Below are positions 43,071 through 51,993 of a DNA stretch of 64,000 bases, one piece after another; within the stretch, counting starts at the first letter, position 1, and each line of letters begins with the position of its first letter. The DNA comes from Nocardioides marmoriginsengisoli. Lineage in GTDB: Bacteria > Actinomycetota > Actinomycetes > Propionibacteriales > Nocardioidaceae. Position numbers and translations under genes: made by a program. Where the stretch lies: positions 99,096-163,095 of the forward strand of contig NZ_RJSE01000005.1 of assembly GCF_003725695.1 (NCBI RefSeq), given 5' to 3'. The notes beneath the pieces were generated by a model. That model ran no database searches and was not told where the DNA came from. It saw only the letters and a program-made list of their open reading frames with translations.

Positions 43071-43183
43071 AGCGGACTCCCTCCTGCACGAGGGGCGATC
43101 CCACGAGCACGCTCACGATAGCCGGACACGCCGCACGGGCCAGGAGGACCCAGCCGCGATGAGAACGCCCCTAGGCTCAGGGC

Positions 43184-43885
43184 ATGCTTTCGCTCTCTCG
43201 TGTCGCGCCCGCCTTGCTCATCACGCTCGCTCTCGGACTCGGCGGCTGCGCGTCCGAGGACGACTCGCCGGCCAAGTCCCCCGCGGGCGAGTCCCCGGAG
43301 ACCAGCGCTCCCCCGGTGACCACGCCCGATCCGACCCCGACACCGACGGAGACGCCGACCACCACGCCGGCGACGCTGACCGACCGGCTGCTCCCCACGG
43401 ACGCCGTACCGGGGTTGAACGCGTCGTGGCGCTGGCAGGACGGCGAGACCGGTCCGGCCGACTCGGAGCCGTTCGGCCGCTGCGCGAAGGTCGACCTGGT
43501 CAGCATCGGCGCGACCGAGGTCGTCGAACGCACCTACTTCCCGCCGGTGGACACCGACGACAACGCCGCCGAGCAGATCGCGGAGTTCCCGGACGCCACC
43601 ACCACGGCGACCGCGCTCAAGGTCCTCAAGAGCTGGCACAAGCGCTGCGGCACCAAGACCGTGAAGGCCGGCACGCTGACCACCGTGGACGGCGGCTCCT
43701 GGTACCTGCTCACCGTCAGTGCCGCCCACGCCGACGAGGGCCTCTTCCAGGCCGTCGGACTGGTCACCTCCGGCACCCGGATCGCGGTGCTGACGATGGA
43801 CAGCATCGGCCAGGACTACAACTACCCCGCCGGCAAGGAGCCGATGGTGGCGATGGTCAAGGCCGCGGCGGTCAGGCTCGGCTGA
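43184..43885 (+). CDS. Lipoprotein with PknH-like sensor region
   Basis: The 233-residue lipoprotein has lipobox LGGC, a Thr/Pro-rich linker (about 30-65), and an exported domain with two Cys (FGRCAKVDL, HKRCGTKTV). Its layout resembles the PknH extracellular sensor family, though similarity is only moderate. TAGGCT lies 6 nt before the ATG. Confidence 0.65.
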   Translation: MLSLSRVAPALLITLALGLGGCASEDDSPAKSPAGESPETSAPPVTTPDPTPTPTETPTTTPATLTDRLLPTDAVPGLNASWRWQDGETGPADSEPFGRCAKVDLVSIGATEVVERTYFPPVDTDDNAAEQIAEFPDATTTATALKVLKSWHKRCGTKTVKAGTLTTVDGGSWYLLTVSAAHADEGLFQAVGLVTSGTRIAVLTMDSIGQDYNYPAGKEPMVAMVKAAAVRLG

Positions 43886-43898
43886 GTACGTTGGGGTC

Positions 43899-44522
43899 AT
43901 GAGCGAGCGCGCGCACCACCGGCCCCAGCTGCCCGGGGCCGGGCACTTCGAGGCGATCGAGACCACCGCGCACGGGGTGGACCCGGCGGTGCTCGCCGAG
44001 GCGGCCGAGCGCGCCGCCACCGCGCTGGTCCGCGGCGCTCGCGACCAGGCCGACAGCGACCTGGTCTCCCGGGTGGTGCACCTCGCCGACACCGAAGGCC
44101 TGGAGACCCTGGCGGACCTCTGGGCGGGTGCGCCCTCGGACTCGCTCGCCGGCGCGCTCTGGCGGCTCTACCTGCTGCGCACCTGGGTGCACGCCGACCC
44201 GCGGACGGCGGCTCAAGAGTTCGACCGCGGACGCGCACTCGCTCCGGTGGCCGAGGCGATCTCCGGCGTCGAGGAACCCCCGGGCGCCGACGAGGTCCGC
44301 TCGCTGGTCGACGCGGTCCTCTCCGGGGTGGTCGTCGGCGAGTTCGCGGACACCCTGTTCCGGGCGGCGGCGTTCGCGCGGGTCACCGCCGCCGGCCGGG
44401 CCCGGACCGAGAGCGACCACGGGTCGTCGTACCAGGTCGACCTGTCGGCCTCGCGGCTGCTCACCCTCGCCGACCAGCTGCACCACGCGGCCCGCCTCGA
44501 GCTCGAAGGACGACTCACGTAG
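43899..44522 (+). CDS. Conserved actinobacterial hypothetical protein
   Basis: The 207-residue, almost all-helical protein has segments like LWRLYLLRTWVHADPRTAAQ and LTLADQLHHAARLELEGRL. No catalytic motif seen. Homologues in actinomycetes are sometimes annotated as RNA polymerase subunits without support. TACGTT lies 6 nt before the ATG. Confidence 0.65.
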   Translation: MSERAHHRPQLPGAGHFEAIETTAHGVDPAVLAEAAERAATALVRGARDQADSDLVSRVVHLADTEGLETLADLWAGAPSDSLAGALWRLYLLRTWVHADPRTAAQEFDRGRALAPVAEAISGVEEPPGADEVRSLVDAVLSGVVVGEFADTLFRAAAFARVTAAGRARTESDHGSSYQVDLSASRLLTLADQLHHAARLELEGRLT

Positions 44523-44547
44523 ACCTGCGCTGGGTTAGAATTCAGGG

Positions 44548-44628
44548 GCGCCGGGCCGTGGCAGCCCCGGGACCTAAATAAAGCCGCTACGAGCGGCCAC
44601 GCGCCGTGAGGCGCTCCCGGCCCGGCGC
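44548..44628 (+). ncRNA. Candidate structured RNA (three-way junction)
   Basis: In the 142-bp gap, GCGCCGGGCCG (44548-44558) pairs perfectly with CGGCCCGGCGC (44618-44628), closing a domain with two hairpins: GCCGCT/AGCGGC (44583-44597) and GCGCC-GTGA-GGCGC (44601-44614, a GNRA tetraloop). A TAGAAT at 44536-44541 is an ideal -10, placing a start about 7 nt downstream. An alternative pairing GGGGC/GCCCC (44545-44549 with 44563-44567) would exclude the long helix. No known family was recognised. The strand is chosen from the -10. Confidence 0.5.
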
Positions 44629-44664
44629 ACCCATCTGCAACCGCCCTCGACTAGCGTTCGGGTC

Positions 44665-45111
44665 ATGGCGTTCCGACTTCCGCAGCTCTTCCGCCGGGGC
44701 GCTGGTGCCCGCCGACCGGCGCTGCGCGCCGACTACGCGCCGGCGAGCAACGGGCAACCGGATCCCGGTGAGGTCTGCTGGGCGTGGGTGCCGTACGAGG
44801 AGGACCCGAGCCAGGGGAAGGACCGCCCGATCCTGGTGATCGCGGTCTCCGGGGGCCAGGTGATCGCACTGCCGCTGACCAGCAAGGACCACGACCGCGA
44901 CGCCGCCCAGGAGGCCCGGGCCGGCCGGTTCTGGATGGATGTCGGCAGCGGCGACTGGGACCGGCAGCGCCGGCCCAGCGAGGTCCGGCTGAACCGGGTG
45001 CTGGTCCTCGACGTCCAGTCCGTACGGCGTGAGGGCGGCGCCCTGCCCCGCGCGACCTTCGACGCGGTGATCGCCGCCGCGACGCCGTACCTGCCCCAGG
45101 GGCCGTCCTGA
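44665..45111 (+). CDS. PemK/MazF-like protein (paralogue 1)
   Basis: The 148-residue protein has a basic N-terminus and a PemK-like SH3-barrel core: PDPGEVCWAWVPYEEDPSQ, GKDRPILVIAVSGG, and LNRVLVLDVQSVRR. No antitoxin is adjacent. It could be a ribonuclease, but the family has members with no toxicity. TAGCGT lies 7 nt before the ATG. The next gene is its paralogue. Confidence 0.7.
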   Translation: MAFRLPQLFRRGAGARRPALRADYAPASNGQPDPGEVCWAWVPYEEDPSQGKDRPILVIAVSGGQVIALPLTSKDHDRDAAQEARAGRFWMDVGSGDWDRQRRPSEVRLNRVLVLDVQSVRREGGALPRATFDAVIAAATPYLPQGPS

Positions 45112-45467
45112 CCAGGCCGCCGTACTCGCCCGCCGTCGACGGCCGCCCGTTCCCCGGCGAGATCGTCTGGACCTGGGTCGCCTTCGAGGAGGGTTCCCGC
45201 GCGGGCAAGGACCGCCCGGTGCTGGTGCTCGCGGTCGACGGCGCCCGGATCACCGCGCTGCCGCTGCGCACCCGGACCGACCAGCAGCGCCGCAAGCAGG
45301 TCTGGATGGACCTCGGCAGCGGCGACTGGGACCGGAGCGGGCGCAGCAGCGAGGTGCAGCTGAACCGGGTCCTCACCGTCAGCGTGTACGACGTCCGTCG
45401 CCAAGGCGCCGAGCTGGACGAGGACTTGTTCGCGGAGGTCGTTCGCGCGTCGCGGCGGTACCGCTAG
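45108..45467 (+). CDS. PemK/MazF-like protein (paralogue 2), probable CTG start
   Basis: The 119-residue protein is a paralogue of the preceding one: PFPGEIVWTWVAFEEGS, GKDRPVLVLAVDG and LGSGDWDRSGR align with it throughout. Homology begins about 25 residues before the first in-frame GTG at 45219, so that start would remove a third of the domain. The only codon that fits is CTG at 45108, which overlaps the upstream stop as CTGA and follows CAGGGG. Translation by re-initiation at a rare CTG is the best reading; a programmed frameshift producing a two-domain fusion is an alternative. Confidence 0.7.
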   Translation: MTRPPYSPAVDGRPFPGEIVWTWVAFEEGSRAGKDRPVLVLAVDGARITALPLRTRTDQQRRKQVWMDLGSGDWDRSGRSSEVQLNRVLTVSVYDVRRQGAELDEDLFAEVVRASRRYR

Positions 45468-48400
45468 CTAGGCCTGCCCCAGGGCGTCGCGGAGGCGCTT
45501 GTCGGAAACCGGCTCGCGGGTGCCCAGGTGCTGCGCCCAGAGCGAGACGCGATACTCCTCGACCAGCCACCGCAACCGCTCCAGAGCAGCGTCCGGGGGG
45601 CGCCCGGGTGCCAGCGCGGCCATCCGCTGCTCCCACCCGTTCTGGAACTCCGCGACCCTGGACATCAGCTCCAGGTCCTTCCCGGGCGATTCCGGGAGCT
45701 TGCGGTGCCGCTCGGCCAGCGCGGCCAGGTAGCGCGGGAACTCGCGCAGCTGCGTACCGCCGGCCTCGACCACGAACCCGGGCGCAACCAGGCGGCCGAG
45801 CTGCTGGCGCATGTCGTTCATCGACGGCAGCACCGCCAGGTCGACGCGGCCGTGCAGCAGCCGGTCCACCTCGCGCTCCGCCGCGAGCACGCGCAGGACG
45901 TCGGCCCGGATCTCGGCGGCCCGCTCGGGCAGCGCGCGGGTGACCTCGGCCAGCAGCGCCTCGAACGAGGCCGCGTCCCAGACCTCGACGGTGAGGTCGC
46001 CGATCGCGGCGAGCACGCAGTCGGCGAGCAGCGCCTTCACGGCCGGGTACGGCGACGCCGCCAGCGCCAGCTTCGTGGCGTTGTCCAGCCCGATGGTGAG
46101 ATCGGGGGCCGGGACGTTCAGGTTCAGCAGCCGGCGGATGCCGCGACGGTGCTGCGCCGCCTGCTCGGCCTCCGACGCGAAGACCTTCAGCCCCACGGTG
46201 TCGCCCTCGTCGACCAGCCCCGGGTAGCCGCGGACCTCGTGGCCGGCCCGGACCTGCACGAAGTACTGCTCGAGGGTCCCGAAGGTCCAGATGGTCTGCC
46301 CGGTGGTGGCCAGGCCCGACTCCGCGGCCGCACCGGCCATCGCGGCCTCGAAGGAGGGGCGCAACGGTCGCTTGAGGGCTTCGAGGTCCTTGCCCTCGCC
46401 CAGCACCGCGCCGTCCTCGTCGACGATCCGGAACGTGGGCCGGAGGTGGCCGGGCACCTTCGCCCAGTCCCACGCCTCGGGCGGCACCGCCACCCCGGTG
46501 ACCGCGCGCAGGTGCCGGGCGAGCGCGTCGGTCAGCGATTCCTCCCCCGGCGGCACCGCGGCGAGGAAGCCCTTGGCGACGTTCGGCGCCGGCACGAAGT
46601 TGACCCGCAGCTGCTTCGGCAACGACCGGAGCAACGCGATCACCAGCTCCTCGCGCAGGCCCGGGACGTGCCAGCTGAAGGCCTGGCCGCCCAGGTGGTT
46701 CAGCGTCGCCAGCGGTACGTCGACCCGGACCCCGTCCTGCTCCGCCCCCGGTTCGAAGTGGTAGCTCAGCGGCAGCGCCAGCGAGCCTTCGCGCCACTCG
46801 TCGGGATAGTCGCCGGGGGCGACCTCCTCGGCGGTGGCGTGCACCAGCATCGCGGGGTCGAACGTCAGCAGGTCCGGGCGCTCCCGGCGCTCCACCTTCC
46901 ACCACCCGTCGAAGTGGCCCCCGGAGACCACGTCGGGCGGGATCACCGCGTCGTAGAAGTCGAAGAGGGTGTGCTCGTCGACGACCAGGTCGCGGCGGCG
47001 GGCTCGGTGCTCGAGCTCCTCGGCCTCCTCGAGCAGCGCCCGGTTGGTCTCCAGGAACCGGTGCCGGGTGTTCCACTCGCCGTAGACCAGCGCGTGCCGG
47101 ATGAAGAGCTCTCGCGCCAGGGCGGGCTCCAGCTTGCCGTAGTCCGCCAGCCGGTCGGCGACCAGCGGGACGCCGTACAGGGTGACCCGCTCGTGGGCCA
47201 GCGTCGCGGCGCGCTTCTTGGACCAGTGCGGTTCGGAGAACGAGCGGCTGACCAGGTGGGCGCCGATCCGCTCGACCCAGAGCGGATCGACGACGGCGCA
47301 CTGCCGTCCCCAGAGCCGGGAGGTCTCGACCAGCTCGGCGGCGACGACGAAGTCGGGCTGCCTCTTGAAGAGCCCCGAGCCCGGGAAGATCGAGAACCGG
47401 GCGCCGCGAGCGCCGAGGTAGTCGCGGCGGTCGGGGTCGCGCAGCCCGATGTGCGAGAGCAGACCGGCGATCAGGGCCTGGTGGATCAGGTCCTCGCCGG
47501 CCCGGCCGTCACCGGACCGCGCGGGCTTCAGGCCGACCTGCTTGGCGACCTGGCGGAGCTGGCTCTCGAACTCCTGCCACTCCCGCACCCGCAGGTAGTT
47601 CAGGTGCTCAGCCCGGCACATCCGGCGGAAGGCGCTCGACCCGAGCTCCTTCTGCTGCTTGCGGACGTGGTCCCAGAGATTGAGCCAGGCCATGAAGTCC
47701 GAGCGCCGGTCGGCGAACCGCGCGTGCATCTCGTCGGCCCGGGCCTGGTGCTCGACCGGTCGCTCGCGCGGGTCCTGGAGCGAGAGGGCGGAGGCGATCA
47801 CCAGCACCTCGCGCAGGCAGCCGAGGCGGTCGGCCTCGAGCAGCATCCGGCCCAGCTGCGGGTCGATCGGCAGACGTGCCAGGGAGCGGCCGACCCCGGT
47901 CAGCCGCGGCGTGGACCGGCCACCGGTGTGCTCCTTGATCGCCCCGAGCTCGGTCAGCAGCAGCATCCCGGCCCGGATGTTGCGGGCATCGGGTGCCTCG
48001 ACGAACCCGAACCGGGCCACGTCACCGAGACCGAGCGAGGTCATCTGCAGGATCACGCTGGCCAGCGTCGTCCGCAGGATCTCCGGCTCGGTGAACTCGG
48101 GCCGGGCCTCGAAGTCCTCCTCGGAGTACAGCCGGATCGCGATCCCGGCCTCGATCCGGCCGCAGCGGCCCGAGCGCTGGTTGGCGGACGCCTGGCTGAT
48201 CGGCTCGATCGGCAGCCGCTGCACCTTGGTCCGCACCGAGTAGCGGCTGATCCGGGCCACGCCGGTGTCGATCACCGCGGTGATCCCCGGGACGGTCAGC
48301 GAGGTCTCGGCGACGTTCGTGGCCAGGACCACCCGGCGCCGGGAGTGCTGCTCGAAGACCCGGTGCTGCTCGGCCTCGGAGAGGCGGGAGTAGAGCGGGA

Positions 48401-49214
48401 CGATGTCGAAGCCCCGCGGTCCCTCCGAACGCTTCTTCAGCACGTCCGCGGTGTCCCGGATCTCGCGCTCTCCGGGCAGGAAGACCAGGATGTCGCCGTC
48501 GGTGGCGGTGCGCAGCTCGTCGACCGCGGCCACGATCGCCTCGGTCTGGTCGCGGACCAGCGGCTCGCCGTCCTCGTCATCCTCCGGGAGCGCGACCAGC
48601 GGCCGGTAGCGGATCTCGACGGGATAGGTCCGGCCGGAGACCTCGACGATCGGAGCCGGTACGCCGTCCCGGGCGAAGTGCTCCGCGAACCGCTGCACGT
48701 CGATCGTCGCCGAGGTGATGACCACCTTGAGGTCCGGTCGTCTCGGCAGCAGCTGCTTGAGGTAGCCGAGCAGGAAGTCGATGTTCAGGCTGCGCTCGTG
48801 GGCCTCGTCGATGATCAGGGTGTCGTAGCGGCGCAGCAGCTTGTCGCGCTGGAGCTCGGCGAGCAGGATGCCGTCGGTCATCACCTTGACCCGGCCGGCC
48901 GCGGACGTCCGGTCGGTGAACCGGACCTGGTAGCCGACCACGTCGCCGAGCTCGGTGCCCAGCTCGGCGGCGATCCGTTCCGCGACGCTCCGCGCGGCGA
49001 TCCGGCGCGGCTGGGTGTGGCCGATCAGTCCTCCGCCGGGACCGCCTTCGCCGCGGCCCAGCGCCAGGCAGATCTTGGGCAGCTGGGTGGTCTTCCCGGA
49101 GCCCGTCTCCCCCGCGACGATGACCACCTGGTGATCGCGGATCGCCTCGGCGATGTCCTCACGGCGGGCCGAGACCGGCAGCTCGGCGGGAAACTTGATA
49201 TCCACAACCCGCAC
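45468..49214 (-). CDS. hrpA: ATP-dependent RNA helicase HrpA
   Basis: The 1248-residue DEAH-box helicase has Walker A GETGSGKTTQ (about residues 34-43), motif II IIDEAHERS, motif III SATI, motif VI QRSGRCGR, and HA2, OB and DUF3418 domains. Its N-terminus is short relative to E. coli HrpA. The start is the GTG at 49214. HrpA resolves stalled ribosomes and RNA structure in E. coli. It ends immediately next to the convergent PemK-like gene. Confidence 0.93.
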   Translation of the reverse strand: MRVVDIKFPAELPVSARREDIAEAIRDHQVVIVAGETGSGKTTQLPKICLALGRGEGGPGGGLIGHTQPRRIAARSVAERIAAELGTELGDVVGYQVRFTDRTSAAGRVKVMTDGILLAELQRDKLLRRYDTLIIDEAHERSLNIDFLLGYLKQLLPRRPDLKVVITSATIDVQRFAEHFARDGVPAPIVEVSGRTYPVEIRYRPLVALPEDDEDGEPLVRDQTEAIVAAVDELRTATDGDILVFLPGEREIRDTADVLKKRSEGPRGFDIVPLYSRLSEAEQHRVFEQHSRRRVVLATNVAETSLTVPGITAVIDTGVARISRYSVRTKVQRLPIEPISQASANQRSGRCGRIEAGIAIRLYSEEDFEARPEFTEPEILRTTLASVILQMTSLGLGDVARFGFVEAPDARNIRAGMLLLTELGAIKEHTGGRSTPRLTGVGRSLARLPIDPQLGRMLLEADRLGCLREVLVIASALSLQDPRERPVEHQARADEMHARFADRRSDFMAWLNLWDHVRKQQKELGSSAFRRMCRAEHLNYLRVREWQEFESQLRQVAKQVGLKPARSGDGRAGEDLIHQALIAGLLSHIGLRDPDRRDYLGARGARFSIFPGSGLFKRQPDFVVAAELVETSRLWGRQCAVVDPLWVERIGAHLVSRSFSEPHWSKKRAATLAHERVTLYGVPLVADRLADYGKLEPALARELFIRHALVYGEWNTRHRFLETNRALLEEAEELEHRARRRDLVVDEHTLFDFYDAVIPPDVVSGGHFDGWWKVERRERPDLLTFDPAMLVHATAEEVAPGDYPDEWREGSLALPLSYHFEPGAEQDGVRVDVPLATLNHLGGQAFSWHVPGLREELVIALLRSLPKQLRVNFVPAPNVAKGFLAAVPPGEESLTDALARHLRAVTGVAVPPEAWDWAKVPGHLRPTFRIVDEDGAVLGEGKDLEALKRPLRPSFEAAMAGAAAESGLATTGQTIWTFGTLEQYFVQVRAGHEVRGYPGLVDEGDTVGLKVFASEAEQAAQHRRGIRRLLNLNVPAPDLTIGLDNATKLALAASPYPAVKALLADCVLAAIGDLTVEVWDAASFEALLAEVTRALPERAAEIRADVLRVLAAEREVDRLLHGRVDLAVLPSMNDMRQQLGRLVAPGFVVEAGGTQLREFPRYLAALAERHRKLPESPGKDLELMSRVAEFQNGWEQRMAALAPGRPPDAALERLRWLVEEYRVSLWAQHLGTREPVSDKRLRDALGQA

Positions 49215-49256
49215 AGTCTGACGGGTGGCGTCCGGGGCACGCCAATCAGTTGATCG

Positions 49257-49685
49257 TCAGGAGGCGCTGCCGGGAGCAGCCGGGGGTTGCTGGGGACCCT
49301 GTTGCTGGTAGTCCTGCTGCCCGTTCTGCTGCCCGCTTTGGGGCCCGTCCTGGCGGAACTGCGGGCCGCCGTACCCGCCGGGGCCCCGGTGCTGGCCGTC
49401 CATGCCGCCGCCGGGACCGGCGAAGCGACCGACCCGGTCCGGGCCGTCGTTCCCGCCGTTGGTCGCGGCGACCAGGCTCGCGCCGCCGGCACCGCCGAGG
49501 AGCAGGGTGGCAGCGGCTACCGCGATCATCGCGCGGAAGGACCACATCCGGTCCCGGAGCCGCGGTGCCGCTGCTACCGCGGAGGCGTCCGGCGCCGCGG
49601 GGACCTCGGGGGTCGTGGGCTGCACGGCCGTCTCGTCGACGGCGTCAGCTTCGTTCGTCAGGTTCTCGTCCGTGTTCTCTGCCAT
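49257..49685 (-). CDS. Gly/Gln-rich membrane-anchored protein
   Basis: The 142-residue protein has an acidic N-terminus, a TM helix (about 55-75, MIAVAAATLLLGGAGGASLV) and a low-complexity exported tail rich in Gly, Gln and Pro. No family. The ATG at 49685 is preferred over a longer in-frame start. It is divergent from the PhoP-like gene and has its own GCACAG-N5-GCACAG box, so it is a likely target of the two-component system. Confidence 0.65.
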   Translation of the reverse strand: MAENTDENLTNEADAVDETAVQPTTPEVPAAPDASAVAAAPRLRDRMWSFRAMIAVAAATLLLGGAGGASLVAATNGGNDGPDRVGRFAGPGGGMDGQHRGPGGYGGPQFRQDGPQSGQQNGQQDYQQQGPQQPPAAPGSAS

Positions 49686-49707
49686 GAGCACACCGTGGAC
49701 GGCGAAC

Positions 49708-49724
49708 CTGTGCCCGACCTGTGC
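49708..49724 (-). promoter_or_regulatory. PhoP-box-like direct repeat upstream of the Gly/Gln-rich gene
   Basis: On the reverse strand GCACAG occurs twice, 11 bp apart (49719-49724 and 49708-49713), pointing toward the gene starting at 49685. Confidence 0.55.
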
Positions 49725-49762
49725 ACGAGCCAGCAACCCGATGCGACTTCACCGGCACGGGT

Positions 49763-49779
49763 TCACAGGATTCTCACAG
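49763..49779 (+). promoter_or_regulatory. PhoP-box-like direct repeat upstream of the response regulator
   Basis: TCACAG at 49763 and 49774 are 11 bp apart, with flanking bases giving TCACAGG-N4-TCACAGC. This closely fits the M. tuberculosis PhoP site, a direct repeat of TCACAGC with a 4-bp spacer. Confidence 0.65.
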
Positions 49780-49837
49780 CCCAGTCATGGAGAACCGGGC
49801 GGGAGATGGGCCAGGCTGTGACCATGAGGTTTGGATC

Positions 49838-50569
49838 ATGACCACGTCCCGCGGCCCCGAGCTGACCCGGATCGACGGCAGCCCGCTCCGCGTCCTGGTC
49901 GTCGACGACGAGGCGAACATCGCGGAGCTGCTGAGGATGGCGCTGCGCTACGAGGGCTGGGACGTCGAGGTCGCGCACACCGGCGCCAAGGCGGTCTCGG
50001 CGGCGCGGAAGTTCGCTCCCGACGCGATCGTGCTGGACATGATGCTCCCCGACTTCGACGGTATGGAGGTGCTGCGCCGGCTCCGCGCCGACGCGGACGA
50101 CGTACCGGTGCTGTTCCTGACCGCCAAGGACGCGATCGAGGACCGGGTCGCCGGGCTGACCGCGGGTGGGGACGACTACGTCACCAAGCCGTTCTCGCTC
50201 GAGGAGGTGGTCGCCCGGCTGCGCGCGTTGATGCGGCGGGCCGGAGCCCAGGCCACCGCCGACCACTCGGTGCTCTCGGTCGGCGACCTGGTGCTGGACG
50301 AGGACTCCCACGACGTCAGCCGCGACGGCGAGCAGATCCAGCTCACCGCCACCGAGTTCGAGCTGCTCCGCTACCTGATGCGGAACCCGAAGCGGGTGCT
50401 GTCCAAGGCCCAGATCCTCGACCGAGTCTGGAACTACGACTTCGGCGGGCAGGCCAACGTGGTCGAGCTGTACATCTCCTACCTGCGGAAGAAGATCGAC
50501 GCCGGGAGGGAACCGATGATCCACACCATGCGGGGTGCGGGGTACGTGCTGAAGCCGGTGGAGGCGTGA
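49838..50569 (+). CDS. phoP: PhoP-like OmpR-family response regulator
   Basis: The 243-residue protein has a receiver (DDE acidic pocket in VLVVDDEANIAELL, Asp in IVLDMMLPDFDG, Thr in FLTAKD, Lys in TKPFSLEEVVARL) and a winged-helix DNA-binding domain (FELLRYLMRNPKRVLSKAQI). The phrases GGDDYVTKPFSLEEVVARLR and WNYDFGG match mycobacterial PhoP. The ATG at 49838 is chosen over a longer frame because GAGG lies upstream. A PhoP-like box lies in its promoter region. It overlaps the kinase gene (GTGA). Confidence 0.88.
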   Translation: MTTSRGPELTRIDGSPLRVLVVDDEANIAELLRMALRYEGWDVEVAHTGAKAVSAARKFAPDAIVLDMMLPDFDGMEVLRRLRADADDVPVLFLTAKDAIEDRVAGLTAGGDDYVTKPFSLEEVVARLRALMRRAGAQATADHSVLSVGDLVLDEDSHDVSRDGEQIQLTATEFELLRYLMRNPKRVLSKAQILDRVWNYDFGGQANVVELYISYLRKKIDAGREPMIHTMRGAGYVLKPVEA

Positions 50570-51993
50570 ACCTGCTGCCCAGAAGCCTGACCAGTCGCCT
50601 GGTGGTCACGGCGGTGGCGCTGGTGGCGGTGGTCGGGATCCTGGTCGCGTTCAGCGCAACCCTGGTGATGCGCGGGATCCTGAGCGACAGGTTGGACGGC
50701 CAGGTCAGTGACGCGCTCCGTCGAGCGACAGGACCGAGCATGGCCGTCAGGAGCCCGGACGTCCCCACCCCCGAAGAGACGAACAGACTGCTGCCGGGCA
50801 GCCTCGTCGTGATCATGCCGACGACGCAACCGAGCTCTGCTGTCGGCGGCATCGTGCAGGAGGACACCGACTCGTTGACCGACCTGTCGACGTCGAGCAC
50901 CCAGCGCGTCGTCGCGGTGGCCGACCGCCGTACCCCCCACTCGATCAAGGTGAACGGAACCACCTACCGGGTGCTGCAGGACGACGATCCCCGTGGCTAC
51001 ACCTTCATCGTCGGCCTGCCCACCGACGACAACGACAACACCCTGGCCAGCCTGATCAGCACCTTCGCCCTCCTCACCCTCCTCGGCGTCGGCATCGCCG
51101 GGGTCGCCGGGACCTGGCTGGTCAGGCGCCAGCTCCAACCGTTGCACGCCGTCGCCGAGGCCGCCCGCGAAGTCGCCACCCAGGACCTCTCCACCGGCGA
51201 GACCACGATCAGCACCCGGGTCCCCGACGAGCTCACCGACGACGAGACGGAGGTCGGACAGGTCGGCGCAGCCCTGAACACCCTGCTCGACCACGTGGAC
51301 GGGGCGCTCGCGGCCCGGCACCGCAGCGAGCAGCAGGTCCGGCAGTTCGTCGCGGACGCCTCCCACGAGCTGCGGACCCCGCTCTCCACGATCCACGGGT
51401 ACGCCGAGCTCTCCCGCCGTACGCCGGAGGACCCCGAGGTGCTCGGCACCGCACTGAACAAGGTCGAGACCGAGGCGGGCCGGATGTCGGCGCTGGTCGA
51501 GGACCTGCTGCTGCTGGCCCGGCTCGACTCGGGGCGGCCGCTGGTGCGCGAGGAGGTCGACCTGACCCGGCTGCTGCTGGAGGCGGTCGCCGACGCCCGG
51601 GTGCTCGCGCCCGACCACCACTGGCGCTTCGGACTGCCCGACGAGCCGGTCACCGTCACCGGCGACGCCGCCCGGCTGCACCAGGTGGTCACGAACCTGC
51701 TCAACAACGCCCGCAACCACACCCCCGCCGGGACCACCGTCACCGTGCGGGTCAGCACCGGGGACGACGAGGTCCGGATCGAGGTGCACGACGACGGCCC
51801 GGGGCTGCCCGAGGACATCGCCTACGCCGCGTTCGAGCGCTTCACCCGCGGCGACTCCAGCCGCACCCGCGCCTCCGGAGGGGCCGGACTGGGTCTCTCC
51901 CTGGTCAGCGCGATCGCCACCGCGCACGGCGGCACCGCCGAGGTCGTCTCCCAGCCGGGCGACACGACCTTCGTCGTCCGACTCCCGCGCTAG
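50566..51993 (+). CDS. phoR: PhoR-like sensor histidine kinase
   Basis: The 475-residue kinase has TM helices at about 14-36 and 160-185, a periplasmic sensor between them, HAMP, HisKA (DASHELRTPLSTIHGYAEL with the phospho-His) and HATPase (NLLNNARNHT, DDGPGLP, GGAGLGLSLV). The GTG start at 50566 overlaps the regulator stop. The signal is unknown. Confidence 0.9.
   Translation: MNLLPRSLTSRLVVTAVALVAVVGILVAFSATLVMRGILSDRLDGQVSDALRRATGPSMAVRSPDVPTPEETNRLLPGSLVVIMPTTQPSSAVGGIVQEDTDSLTDLSTSSTQRVVAVADRRTPHSIKVNGTTYRVLQDDDPRGYTFIVGLPTDDNDNTLASLISTFALLTLLGVGIAGVAGTWLVRRQLQPLHAVAEAAREVATQDLSTGETTISTRVPDELTDDETEVGQVGAALNTLLDHVDGALAARHRSEQQVRQFVADASHELRTPLSTIHGYAELSRRTPEDPEVLGTALNKVETEAGRMSALVEDLLLLARLDSGRPLVREEVDLTRLLLEAVADARVLAPDHHWRFGLPDEPVTVTGDAARLHQVVTNLLNNARNHTPAGTTVTVRVSTGDDEVRIEVHDDGPGLPEDIAYAAFERFTRGDSSRTRASGGAGLGLSLVSAIATAHGGTAEVVSQPGDTTFVVRLPR

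Noticed and set aside
44665-45467. The two PemK-like genes as a toxin-antitoxin pair
   Set aside because: Both products are the same fold; neither resembles an antitoxin, so they are a duplication.
45528-49253. A 1241-codon open frame on the + strand
   Set aside because: It lies antisense to hrpA, whose motifs are all intact; long antisense frames are expected at this GC content and the product is low-complexity.
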